A stretch of DNA of 64,000 bases. Origin: Streptomyces sp. WMMC500 (GTDB lineage Bacteria; Actinomycetota; Actinomycetes; Streptomycetales; Streptomycetaceae). Positions 17,933 to 25,470 of this stretch are shown here, piece after piece. The translations under genes were made by a program, and so were the position numbers. Location: positions 8,410,001-8,474,000 of the forward strand of contig NZ_CP114905.1 in NCBI RefSeq assembly GCF_027497195.1. Direction: 5' to 3'. How positions within the stretch are numbered: the stretch's first letter is position 1; every line of letters begins with the position of its first letter. The notes under the pieces were generated by a model. That model ran no database searches and was not told where the DNA came from. It saw nothing but the letters and a program-made list of their open reading frames with translations.

Positions 17933-18008
17933 ACTGGCCAGTGTGCCGCCCAAATACAGTCTCTCGGGGCAGAGTTCACCGCATTGAGCGACAGATATAT
18001 GCATAACT
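17933..18008. promoter_or_regulatory. WhiJ-trio divergent control region with palindrome and A+T-rich patch
   Basis: The 241-bp gap between the XRE regulator and the ATPase gene holds a perfect 10-bp palindrome, ACTGGCCAGT (17933-17942). It also holds an unusually A+T-rich patch around 17993-18008 with TATGCATA. Both are candidates for regulator binding or promoter melting. No clear -35/-10 pair was found. Confidence 0.35.
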
Positions 18009-18136
18009 TGGTGGCGGGCTCGCGGGCCGGGCACGATCGGTGGCACGGTGGCGCGAACAACAACCTGAAGCGGTCCTCGACTTCACCAGGCACGCGTCGG
18101 AGTCCGGCACACACGTGCGAAAGGGACGGCGTCGCA

Positions 18137-18565
18137 ATGGCAGACCAGCACGAAGCATCCGTCACGTTGCCGAGTGAGGCTGCTTCCGTCACGCAGGCAC
18201 GTAAATATGTCACTGACATTCTCGGGAAATGGGGCCTGCCGGACCGCGCGGACGCCGCGGACACCGTCTGCCTCGTCGTCTCCGAGCTGGCCACGAACGC
18301 CGTCCAGCACACCCGCGGCCAGTCGCCGACGTTCACCGTTCGGATGACGCTGGGACGGGAGCAACTGCGCGTCGGCGTCAGCGACAGCCACCCGCGCTGG
18401 CCGCGCCGGCTGCCGGCCGCCGTCCAGCAGGACAACGGGCGGGGCATGGTCATCATCCGGTGCCTCGTCGCGGAGTCGGGCGGGCGGCTGTCCGTGACGC
18501 CGGCGGCCGACGGCGGCAAGACGGTGTGGATCGACCTGCCCTGGCGATCGGCCCCCGTGTCCTGA
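18137..18565 (+). CDS. RsbW-like ATP-binding protein (anti-sigma factor / HATPase_c_2)
   Basis: A 142-residue GHKL ATPase. The N-box is VVSELATNAVQHT (residues about 50-62) and the G1 box is DNGRGMVIIR (about 99-108). These single-domain proteins resemble anti-sigma kinases such as RsbW and SpoIIAB and are the third member of WhiJ-type loci. There is no phospho-acceptor or membrane domain. The ATG at 18137 was chosen because the conserved SEAASVTQARKYV segment follows directly; an open frame extends far upstream to 17726 but overlaps the regulator on the other strand. Target sigma factor unknown. Confidence 0.9.
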   Translation: MADQHEASVTLPSEAASVTQARKYVTDILGKWGLPDRADAADTVCLVVSELATNAVQHTRGQSPTFTVRMTLGREQLRVGVSDSHPRWPRRLPAAVQQDNGRGMVIIRCLVAESGGRLSVTPAADGGKTVWIDLPWRSAPVS

Positions 18566-18617
18566 AGCACACGCCCCCGCGGCACACCCGGGCACCCCGC
18601 TGGTCCACCCTGGAGAC

Positions 18618-19568
18618 ATGACCGACCAGCCCATCAGCCACGAGGACGTCCACGCCGCCGCCCAGCGCATCGCGGGAGGGGTCCGCCCGGTCGCCGTCGC
18701 GCCCGCGGGCGCCGAGGTGGCACCGGACGCCGAGGTGTGGCTCGCGCTCGAGTTCCTCCAGCACACCGGCTCCTTCAAGGCCCGCGGCGCGCTGAACTTC
18801 ACCGCCGCCCACGCCGCCGCCGGCACCATGCCGGACGCGGGCGTGCTCATCGCCTCCGGCGGCAACGCCGGCCTCGCCTGCGCCTGGGCCGCCGCCCGCC
18901 ACGGCGTTCCCGCGCACGTGTTCCTGCCCGCCACCGCGCCGGAGTTCAAGGTCGAGCGGCTACGCGGCCTCGGCGCCGACGTACGGCTGACGGGCCGCAC
19001 CTACGGCGAGGCGCTGGCCGCCTCCCGCGCGATGGCCGCGGAGACCGGCGCGCTCGCCTCCCACGCCTACGACCACCCGCTGATCTCCGCCGGCGCCGGG
19101 ACGCTGCTGCCGGAGATCGTCGCCGCGGTGCCCGGCGGCCTCGACACCGTCGTCGTCGCGGTCGGTGGCGGCGGGCTGTACGCGGGCGTCGCGGCGGCCG
19201 CGGCGCGGCAGGGGATCGGCGTCGTCGCCGTCGAGCCCGAGAACTGCCGTGCGCTCAACGCCGCGCTGGCGGCCGGGGAGGTCGTGGACGTCCCGGTCGA
19301 CTCCGTGGCCGCGGACTCCCTCGGCGCGTCCCGTACGTCGCGCGACGCGCTGGCCTGGGCGCGGCGGCCGGGCACCACCTCGGTGCTCGTCGCCGACGCC
19401 GACATCACGGCGGCCAGGCGGCGGCTGTGGGACGAGCACCGGCTCGTCGTCGAGCACGCCGCGGGGACGGCGCTCGCGGCGCTGACCACGGGCGCGTACA
19501 AGCCGCGGGCGGGGGAGCGGGTGGCCGTCGTGCTCTGCGGCGCGAACACCGATCCCGGCACCCTCTGA
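18618..19568 (+). CDS. Serine/threonine dehydratase-like PLP enzyme (fold type II)
   Basis: A 316-residue PLP enzyme, probably deaminating L-threonine or L-serine to the 2-oxo acid. The Schiff-base Lys54 lies in HTGSFKARGA. The substrate loop is ASGGNAGLACA, and the phosphate-binding glycine loop is VAVGGGGLYAG. There is no C-terminal regulatory (ACT-like) domain, so it is of the catabolic or racemase-like short type. It could also be a serine racemase. The ATG at 18618 follows GGAG closely. It converges with the DUF6328 gene, 8 bp away. Confidence 0.9.
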   Translation: MTDQPISHEDVHAAAQRIAGGVRPVAVAPAGAEVAPDAEVWLALEFLQHTGSFKARGALNFTAAHAAAGTMPDAGVLIASGGNAGLACAWAAARHGVPAHVFLPATAPEFKVERLRGLGADVRLTGRTYGEALAASRAMAAETGALASHAYDHPLISAGAGTLLPEIVAAVPGGLDTVVVAVGGGGLYAGVAAAAARQGIGVVAVEPENCRALNAALAAGEVVDVPVDSVAADSLGASRTSRDALAWARRPGTTSVLVADADITAARRRLWDEHRLVVEHAAGTALAALTTGAYKPRAGERVAVVLCGANTDPGTL

Positions 19569-19576
19569 CGGCCCGC

Positions 19577-20155
19577 TCAGGCCCCCTCGTCATCCTGCCG
19601 CGCCGCATGCGGCGCGCGCAGGCTCCGGCTCAGCCCCCACGGCAGCGCCGCCCACAGCCCCGCCGTGAACACCAGCACCGACGCCCCCGCCGCGAAGCCC
19701 TCCGCCCGCCCCAGGACGACGTCCACCACGAGGGTCACCGCCCCGGACAGCGCGAACGCGAGCACGCCCAGCCCGGCCGCCGCCAGTCGGGAGGAGACGT
19801 CGACGATCCGCCGCTTCGCCCGGCGCCGGAACAGCCCCCGGTGCACCGCCGCGGGCGCCGTGAACAGCACCGCCGCTGCCACGGAGAGCAGCAGCGTCGT
19901 CACGTACGTCCCGCGCTGCAGCGAGTCCAGTTCGGTGAAGCGCTCGGTGAAGGCGAGGGTCAGCAGGAAGGCGAAGAGGATCTGTACGCCCGTCTGCGTC
20001 ACCCGCAGCTCCTGGAGCAGCTCCACGAAGTTGCGGTCGTCCCGCTCCAGCGGCGTCTCACGGCGCGCGTACTCCGCGGGCGCCGCCGGATCCTCCGCCG
20101 CCCGTGCGGCAGGCGGCGTCCCGCCGCGCTCGTCCTCGTTCCGTTCTCGGTCCAT
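19577..20155 (-). CDS. DUF6328-family integral membrane protein
   Basis: A 192-residue membrane protein of unknown function. A charged N-terminus (MDRERNEDERGG) leads to the conserved ERDDRNFVELLQELRVTQTGVQILFAFLL motif (start of the family domain, about residue 37), then four hydrophobic helices at about 55-75, 87-110, 128-150 and 155-180. ATG at 20153-20155 is preceded by GGGAAG. The frame remains open upstream to 20665 but that overlaps the GNAT gene. It probably stands alone or follows the GNAT gene, 29 bp upstream. Confidence 0.88.
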   Translation of the reverse strand: MDRERNEDERGGTPPAARAAEDPAAPAEYARRETPLERDDRNFVELLQELRVTQTGVQILFAFLLTLAFTERFTELDSLQRGTYVTTLLLSVAAAVLFTAPAAVHRGLFRRRAKRRIVDVSSRLAAAGLGVLAFALSGAVTLVVDVVLGRAEGFAAGASVLVFTAGLWAALPWGLSRSLRAPHAARQDDEGA

Positions 20156-20184
20156 GCACTTCCCGGTTGCCCGATCGGCCCGTC

Positions 20185-20886
20185 CTACTCCTCGTCTACC
20201 ACCAGCAGCGCCTCCGCGCCCACCGGCCGGAACCCGGCGGCAAGGAACGCCCGGACGCTCGCCGCGTTGCCCGGCGCCACCTGCGCCCACAACGGCTCGC
20301 CCGGCGGCACGAGGTGGCGGGCCGCGCCCGCCAGCCGCCGCCCCAGGCCGCCGCCCCGGGCGTCCGGCGCCACCTCGACGGCGACCTCCCAGCGCCCGGC
20401 GACCCCGCGGCCGAGGAGCACCGTGGCGCCGGGGACGGTCCAGGCGCGTACGCCGTCGCGGTGGCGCAGGGCGCGGCGCAGCCGGGGGTGGGTGCCGTCC
20501 TCGTCGGGCGCGAGACGCAGCGGCGGCGGGCCGGGCAGGGGGTCCGCGACCAGCAGGGCGTCGATGTTGTTCACGGTGCGGCCGAGGCGGGCGGTGAGGG
20601 CGCCGAGGAACGGCGGGTTGAGCGGGGCGGACAGGTCGTCGGCGGGCAGCAGGGCCCGTATCCACGCGGGATCGGCGTCGGCGAAGACGACGTGGCGGCC
20701 GGTGAGGGCGAGGACGCCCGCGTCGCGCGGCGACGGCTGCGGGAGCACGGTGACCGCGCCGTCCGGCGGCGGGAAGTCGCCGCGGGCGGCGGCGGCCAGC
20801 AGCGCGGCGAGCCGGCCGCCGTCCGGTCCGCCGGTGCCGTACGCGGGCGCCGTCACGGATACGGGGTCACCGGGCTGGGGACACAT
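20185..20886 (-). CDS. GNAT-family N-acetyltransferase
   Basis: A 233-residue protein with an N-terminal region of about 130 residues lacking known motifs and a C-terminal GNAT domain. The CoA-binding motif is VEVAPDARGGGLGRRLAGAAR (core RGGGLGRRL), and the domain ends with NAASVRAFLAAGFRPVG. The substrate is not predictable. ATG at 20884-20886 (MCPQPGDPVS). It lies 77 bp from the next upstream gene on the same strand. Confidence 0.88.
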   Translation of the reverse strand: MCPQPGDPVSVTAPAYGTGGPDGGRLAALLAAAARGDFPPPDGAVTVLPQPSPRDAGVLALTGRHVVFADADPAWIRALLPADDLSAPLNPPFLGALTARLGRTVNNIDALLVADPLPGPPPLRLAPDEDGTHPRLRRALRHRDGVRAWTVPGATVLLGRGVAGRWEVAVEVAPDARGGGLGRRLAGAARHLVPPGEPLWAQVAPGNAASVRAFLAAGFRPVGAEALLVVDEE

Positions 20887-20963
20887 GGCGGCTGGCTCCT
20901 CGGCGCGCGGCGGCGGTACGCGGCCAACCTACCCGGCCGCCCGCCGCGCGCCCCCGCCGCCGG

Positions 20964-21287
20964 TCACGGCGCCCCGTCGGGCTCCCGCGGTCCCGGCGGC
21001 ACCGCCACCAGCCGGCTGCGCCGCTCCCCGTCGAGGACCCGCAGCGCACGCGCCATCGTCGCCGCGTGGATCGTCGTCTCGCGCCGCTCGTGCATCAGCG
21101 CCAGCGCGTCGCGCAGCCCGGCCGCGGTGCGCACGAGCGCCTGCGCGGCGCGCAACCCGGCGTAGGTGTCCGCGCCGCGCGCCGGGTTGATCCGGCCCAA
21201 CTGGTCGACGGCGTCCAGATAGCGGTCGATCACCTCCGCCTCCGCGCGCGTGAGCGCGGGCAGCGGGGGCAGTTCGGGCGGCAGCAC
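20964..21287 (-). CDS. Hypothetical protein following clpP
   Basis: A 107-residue soluble, mostly helical protein that I do not recognise. It starts at a GTG (21285-21287) with GAGGTGAGGG upstream and lies only 6 bp after the clpP stop, so it is almost certainly co-transcribed with that protease gene. The sequence has an acidic/Leu-rich first half and an Arg-rich second half ending in a Pro-rich tail. An adaptor or chaperone role for the protease is a guess from position only. Confidence 0.75.
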   Translation of the reverse strand: MLPPELPPLPALTRAEAEVIDRYLDAVDQLGRINPARGADTYAGLRAAQALVRTAAGLRDALALMHERRETTIHAATMARALRVLDGERRSRLVAVPPGPREPDGAP

Positions 21288-21293
21288 CGTCCC

Positions 21294-21929
21294 TCACCTC
21301 CCGTAGCGCGGCGTGCCCGTGCCCTTGCGGCTCTCGGTCAGCCGGTCGGCCAGCCCGTACGCGACGGCCGCCGGGGCGTCGAGGATCTTGTCGCGCTCGA
21401 TGTCCTCGCGGATCTGCTCGATCGGCGTCCCGGAGTGCTTGGCGAGCAGTTCCTCCAGCAGCTCGCGGTGGCGCAGCAGTTCCCGCGCGTGGATCTCCAG
21501 GTCGGTCGCCTGCCCGCGCACCGGCTCGGCGAACGACGGCTGGTGGATGAGCACCCGTGCCCCGGGCAGCATGTACCGCTTGCCGGGGGTGCCCGCGGCC
21601 AGCAGCACGGCGGCGGCGGACGCGGCCTGCCCGAGGCAGACGGTCTCGATGTCGCTGGTGACGAACTGCATCGTGTCGTAGATCGCGGTCATCGCCGTGA
21701 ACGAGCCGCCGGGCGAGTTGATGTACAGCGAGATGTCCTGGTCGGGCGCGGCGTGCTCCAGATGCATGAGCTGCGCCATCACGTCGTTCGCCGACGTGTC
21801 GTCGACCTGCGTGCCGAGGAAGACGATCCGCTCCTCGAGCAGCTTCGAGTACGGATCCTGCGTGCGCACCCCGCTGCTCGTCCGCTCGGTGAACTCCGGC
21901 AGCACGTAGCGCGCCGTGGGGCTGTCCAT
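21294..21929 (-). CDS. clpP: ATP-dependent Clp protease proteolytic subunit paralogue
   Basis: A 211-residue serine protease of the ClpP fold. The catalytic triad is intact: Ser104 in GQAASAAAV, His129 in LIHQPS, Asp176 in [15 protein letters not shown] (oxyanion-loop glycines) is present. I prefer the ATG at 21927-21929 ([13 protein letters not shown]), because GAGAGAGG sits about 11 nt upstream; the GTG at 21941 would place the ribosome binding site too close. Streptomyces carry several clpP genes; this one is not next to clpX, a second clpP or the PopR regulator, so it is an accessory copy. It is divergent from a Phd/YefM antitoxin gene across a 91-bp region with GTACA repeats. Confidence 0.94.
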   Translation of the reverse strand: MDSPTARYVLPEFTERTSSGVRTQDPYSKLLEERIVFLGTQVDDTSANDVMAQLMHLEHAAPDQDISLYINSPGGSFTAMTAIYDTMQFVTSDIETVCLGQAASAAAVLLAAGTPGKRYMLPGARVLIHQPSFAEPVRGQATDLEIHARELLRHRELLEELLAKHSGTPIEQIREDIERDKILDAPAAVAYGLADRLTESRKGTGTPRYGR

Positions 21930-21979
21930 GGCCGTCGGCACCTCTCTCTCGTTGTCAGGCTCTTGTCGTCAGGATCCCA

Positions 21980-22002
21980 GTACAAAATGTACAGGACGTA
22001 CA
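21980..22002. promoter_or_regulatory. Triple GTACA half-site operator between clpP and the antitoxin gene
   Basis: Three alternating half-sites, GTACA-AAA-TGTAC-AGGAC-GTACA, give two overlapping perfect inverted repeats with 3-nt and 5-nt spacers. The array ends 18 bp before the antitoxin ATG and overlaps the likely promoter. Phd/YefM antitoxins usually repress their own operon through such short palindromes, so autoregulation is the simplest reading. The same site could also control clpP. Confidence 0.7.
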
Positions 22003-22008
22003 TCCGGT

Positions 22009-22014
22009 TATGCT
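22009..22014 (+). promoter_or_regulatory. -10 element implying a leaderless antitoxin mRNA
   Basis: TATGCT ends 6 bp before the ATG at 22021, placing the expected transcription start on the A of the start codon. The GGGAG next to the ATG is too close to act as a normal ribosome binding site. A leaderless transcript is therefore likely. Confidence 0.5.
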
Positions 22015-22020
22015 GGGAGC

Positions 22021-22329
22021 ATGGCGTACGAAATTCCGGTGACGCAAGCCCGTGCAGAGCTGGCCGACCTGATCAACCGCGTGGTCTACGGCGGCGAGCG
22101 GGTCGTGGTCACGCGCCACGGCCGGCCCCTCGTGGCCCTCGTATCGGCCGCCGACCTGGAAAAACTCGACGACCTCGAGAACCCGCCGGCCGAGGAGCAG
22201 GTCATCACCACCGTCTCCGGCGTGCGCACGGTCCACCCCGCCGGATCTGCCACGGGCGAACGCCGCTTCGGCATCGCCGCGGAACACCGCGCCCCCGACA
22301 CCCGCGCGAGCAGCGAGGGTCCCGCCTAG
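22021..22329 (+). CDS. Phd/YefM-family antitoxin without an adjacent toxin
   Basis: A 102-residue protein whose N-terminal 55 residues match the Phd/YefM fold (IPVTQARAELADLINRV, then GERVVVTRHGRPLVALVS, each cited as the family core). In this family the N-terminus binds DNA and the C-terminus neutralises a RelE/Doc-type toxin. Here the C-terminal 45 residues are poorly conserved, and no toxin gene follows: the next gene on this strand is a cupin protein 170 bp away. It may be an orphan regulator. Being divergent from a ClpP gene is notable, because antitoxins are normally Clp substrates. Confidence 0.9.
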   Translation: MAYEIPVTQARAELADLINRVVYGGERVVVTRHGRPLVALVSAADLEKLDDLENPPAEEQVITTVSGVRTVHPAGSATGERRFGIAAEHRAPDTRASSEGPA

Positions 22330-22347
22330 TCCCGCGGAGCCCCGTCC

Positions 22348-22376
22348 CGTCCCGTCGGGTCCCGCCGGACGGGACG
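22348..22376 (+). terminator. Hairpin downstream of the antitoxin gene
   Basis: CGTCCCGTC (22348-22356) pairs with GACGGGACG (22368-22376) across an 11-nt loop, 19 bp after the antitoxin stop. There is no T-run, as is usual for GC-rich actinobacteria. Confidence 0.5.
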
Positions 22377-22392
22377 ACGCCGCGCCGGCCCT

Positions 22393-22406
22393 AGGTCCGC
22401 GGACCT
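22393..22406. promoter_or_regulatory. Perfect 14-bp palindrome upstream of the cupin gene
   Basis: AGGTCCGCGGACCT lies 94 bp before the cupin start. It may be an operator or a second hairpin; the binding protein is unknown. Confidence 0.35.
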
Positions 22407-22499
22407 GGGCCCGGCGCCGCCGAGATCATCCGGTTGCCCGATGCCGCTCACGCGCCGCCCGGGGCACGATGCTGGAGAACCGCCGGAAGGAGCGCACCC

Positions 22500-23039
22500 G
22501 TGTCGTACCCCGAAGACCTCGTCTACCCCGAACCCCGCTACCACGGGGAGCGGGGTGAGGTGAACGCGACGTTCCGGCCGGCCGCCACCCCGCCTGACCT
22601 CACCTCGCCCGGCGGCTTCACCCGCTACCTCGCCACCGAGGAGTCGACCGGCGGCGAGTTCGGCCTGTACGACGTCCAGCTCGGCCCGCGCTCGCCCGGG
22701 GCGAAGACGCACTTCCACAAGGCGATGTCGGAGTCCTTCTACGTGATCTCCGGCGAGCTGGAGCTGTACGACGGCGACAGGTGGGTGACGGGGCGCGGCG
22801 GGGACTTCCTGTACGTGCCCGTCGGCGGGCTGCACGCCTTCAGGAACGTCACGGACGACCCCGTCCGCGTGCTCATGCTCTTCTCCCCGGGCGCACCGCG
22901 CGAGGAGTACTTCGAGCGGGTGGCGGAGATGTCGCGGCGCGGCGGCGAGGAGCTGAAGCGGTTCCGCGTCCGGCACGACAGCTTCTTCGTCGAGGACTTC
23001 GAGGACGGCGGGGAAGGCGGGGCGGAGCAGCAGGGGTAG
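22500..23039 (+). CDS. Cupin-domain protein
   Basis: A 179-residue protein with one cupin barrel (residues about 55-125). Cupin motif 1 is GAKTHFHKAMSESFYVISGELELY (key residues H, H, E), and motif 2 is GDFLYVPVGGLHAFRN with the closing His. These residues would bind a divalent metal, so it may be a small-molecule dioxygenase, isomerase or ligand sensor. The GTG at 22500 is fixed by AAGGAG (22487-22492). The C-terminal tail is acidic. It is followed, after 180 bp, by the MMPL transporter. Confidence 0.9.
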   Translation: MSYPEDLVYPEPRYHGERGEVNATFRPAATPPDLTSPGGFTRYLATEESTGGEFGLYDVQLGPRSPGAKTHFHKAMSESFYVISGELELYDGDRWVTGRGGDFLYVPVGGLHAFRNVTDDPVRVLMLFSPGAPREEYFERVAEMSRRGGEELKRFRVRHDSFFVEDFEDGGEGGAEQQG

Positions 23040-23059
23040 CCGCGGCCCGGGGCGGACCG

Positions 23060-23075
23060 TGGTGCGTACGCACCA
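23060..23075. promoter_or_regulatory. Perfect 16-bp palindrome upstream of the MMPL operon
   Basis: TGGTGCGTACGCACCA lies 145 bp before the MMPL start. A related imperfect inverted pair, CTGGT...ACCAG, follows about 15 bp downstream. It is a candidate target for the NarL-type regulator at the end of this gene group, or an mRNA hairpin after the cupin gene. Confidence 0.5.
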
Positions 23076-23219
23076 GGCCGCGGCGCCGGCTGGTCCGGGC
23101 GCACCAGGCGAAGACGGCCACGGCGGACGATGCCCCGCCGGGCGCCGGCCGGGAGTGTGGGAAGCGCGTGAGATCTCGCGCGATTCCCCGTTCCTAGCGG
23201 TGTCTGGAGTGATCGAGAA

Positions 23220-25463
23220 GTGGCGACGTTTCTCTACCGGATCGGGCGGTGGGCCTTCCGGCGGCGCCGGCTGGTCGGCGGCACGTGGCTGGTCGCCCTG
23301 GTGATTGCCGGGGTCGCCGCCGCCGTGGCGCCTGCCGGGGAGGAAGAGGACCTCTCCATGCCGGGCACCGAGTCGCAGCAGGCGTTCGACCTGCTGGACG
23401 AGCGCTTCCCCGAGAACAACGCGCAGGGGGCCGAGGCCCGTCTGGTGTTCCAGGCCCCCGACGGGCAGCGGATGACGGCGACGGAGCACAAGACGGCCGT
23501 CGCGGACGCGCTCGGTTCGCTGGACGGCGGCGGCCAGGTCGCGTCGGCCAGCGACCCGTACGAGGCCGGTGACGTGAGCGAGGACGGCACCATCGCCTAC
23601 TCCACGATCACCTACACCGCGGACGCCGTGGACCTCACCGGGCCGACGAAGAGCGCCCTCGAGGGCGCCGCGGACCAGGCCAGGGACGCGGGGCTGACCG
23701 TGGAGATCGGCGGGTCCGCCCTGGACGCGGAGGAGGAGCCGGGCGGCGCGACGGAGATGATCGGCGTGGCGGTGGCCGCGGTGGTGCTGGTCCTCGCCCT
23801 CGGTTCGCTGGTCGCCGCCGGGCTGTCGCTGCTGACCGCCTTCGCGGGCGTGGCCATCGCCTTCGGCCTGGTCTCCGCGCTGGCCGTGCCGCTCGGCCTG
23901 ACGTCCACCGTCGCCATTCTGGCGCTGATGCTGGGGCTGGCGGTCGGCATCGACTACGCGCTCTTCATCACCTCCAGGTTCCGCGACGAACTCGCCCGCG
24001 GCAGCGACCCGGAGGAGGCCGCGGGCCGGGCGGTGGGCACGGCGGGGTCCGCCGTGGTCTTCGCCGGCGCGACCGTCTTCATCGCCCTGGTCGGGCTCGG
24101 GGTCGTCGGCATCCCCGAACTGACGAAGATGGGCATGGGCGGCGCGGGGGCCGTGGCCCTCGCCGTGCTCGTCGCGCTCACCCTGGTCCCCGCGATGCTC
24201 GGCTTCGCCGGCCGGCGGGTGCTGTCCCGGGCCGTGCGCAAGGCCGCCCGGCGGGCCGGCGAGCGCCCGCACGCGGTGCCCGCCGGGGCCGGCCGGCCCG
24301 GTCTCGGCGTCCGCTGGGCGCGGTTCGTCCTGCGCCGGCCGGTGGCCGTGCTGCTGGTCGCCGGACTCGGCCTCGGCGCCGTCGCCGTACCCGCGCTGAA
24401 CCTCGAACTCGGCCTGCCGGGAGACGAGGCCAAGTCGGTCGAGACCACCCAGCGGCGCGCCTACGACCTGCTGTCGGAGGGATTCGGGCCCGGCTTCAAC
24501 GGGCCGCTCACAGTCGTCGTGGACACGTCGAAGGCCGCGGACGCCGAGGCCGCCGGCGACCTGGTCGCCACGACCGTACGGGACGTGGACGGCGTGGCGT
24601 CCGTCGGCGACCCGGTGCTCGACGAGGCCGGGGACACGGCCGTCCTCACCGCCGTGCCGGAGACCGCGCCGAACAGCGGCGAGACCAAGGACCTGGTCCA
24701 CTCGATCCGGGACGCCGCCGACGGCGTCGAGGCGGACACGGGCGCCGGTGTCCTGGTCACGGGCACCACCGCGATGAACATCGACATCTCGGAAGCCATG
24801 TCCGACGCACTCCTGCCGTATCTGACCGTGGTCATCGGCCTGGCGGTGCTGCTGCTGACGGTGGTCTTCCGCTCGATCCTGGTACCGCTCAAGGCCGCGC
24901 TCGGCTTCCTTCTGTCCGTCGGCGCCGCCTTCGGCGTCCTCGTCGCCGTCTTCCAGTGGGGCTGGGGGGCGGACCTGCTCGGCATCGAGCAGACCGGCCC
25001 CGTCATGTCGCTGATGCCGATCCTCATCATCGGCATCGTGTTCGGCCTCGCCATGGACTACGAGGTCTTCCTCCTCACCCGGATGCGGGAGACCTACGTC
25101 CACGGCGCGTCGCCCGGCGAGGCGATCGTCCAGGGGTTCCGGCACAGCGGCCGGGTGGTGGCCGCCGCGGCGATCATCATGATCAGCGTGTTCGCCGGGT
25201 TCGTCGGGATGAGCAGCCCGACGATCCAGACGATGGGCGTGGGCCTCGCCGCCGCCGTCGCCTTCGACGCCTTCGTGGTCAGGATGGCGATCGTGCCGGC
25301 GGTGCTCGCGCTGCTCGGCCACCGGGCCTGGTGGCTGCCTCGTATCCTGAACCGTGTGCTGCCGAACGTGGACATCGAGGGCGAGGCGCTGAGCAAGCGG
25401 GTCCCCGCCCCCGCGGGCGGACCCGACGCGGGGGTGCCGCGGCTGCCGGCCGGCCGGTACTGA
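23220..25463 (+). CDS. MMPL/RND-family transporter
   Basis: A 747-residue inner-membrane transporter with twelve predicted helices in two halves. Each half has one helix, a periplasm-side domain and a five-helix bundle. Landmarks are GLAVGIDYALFITSRFRDEL in the first half and GLAMDYEVFLLTRMRE in the second, the Asp-Tyr pairs that carry protons in MMPL proteins. Such proteins export lipids, siderophores or drugs. The start is a GTG at 23220 (VATFLYRIGRWAF) with only a weak ribosome binding site. The sensor kinase starts 7 bp after its stop, so the transporter and two-component system form an operon. Confidence 0.93.
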   Translation: MATFLYRIGRWAFRRRRLVGGTWLVALVIAGVAAAVAPAGEEEDLSMPGTESQQAFDLLDERFPENNAQGAEARLVFQAPDGQRMTATEHKTAVADALGSLDGGGQVASASDPYEAGDVSEDGTIAYSTITYTADAVDLTGPTKSALEGAADQARDAGLTVEIGGSALDAEEEPGGATEMIGVAVAAVVLVLALGSLVAAGLSLLTAFAGVAIAFGLVSALAVPLGLTSTVAILALMLGLAVGIDYALFITSRFRDELARGSDPEEAAGRAVGTAGSAVVFAGATVFIALVGLGVVGIPELTKMGMGGAGAVALAVLVALTLVPAMLGFAGRRVLSRAVRKAARRAGERPHAVPAGAGRPGLGVRWARFVLRRPVAVLLVAGLGLGAVAVPALNLELGLPGDEAKSVETTQRRAYDLLSEGFGPGFNGPLTVVVDTSKAADAEAAGDLVATTVRDVDGVASVGDPVLDEAGDTAVLTAVPETAPNSGETKDLVHSIRDAADGVEADTGAGVLVTGTTAMNIDISEAMSDALLPYLTVVIGLAVLLLTVVFRSILVPLKAALGFLLSVGAAFGVLVAVFQWGWGADLLGIEQTGPVMSLMPILIIGIVFGLAMDYEVFLLTRMRETYVHGASPGEAIVQGFRHSGRVVAAAAIIMISVFAGFVGMSSPTIQTMGVGLAAAVAFDAFVVRMAIVPAVLALLGHRAWWLPRILNRVLPNVDIEGEALSKRVPAPAGGPDAGVPRLPAGRY

Positions 25464-25470
25464 CCCGGCC

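Noticed and set aside
22330..22500. Search for a toxin gene after the Phd/YefM antitoxin
   Set aside because: The 170-bp gap holds a hairpin and a palindrome; no short ORF with RelE, Doc or PIN features is present, and the next gene is a cupin.
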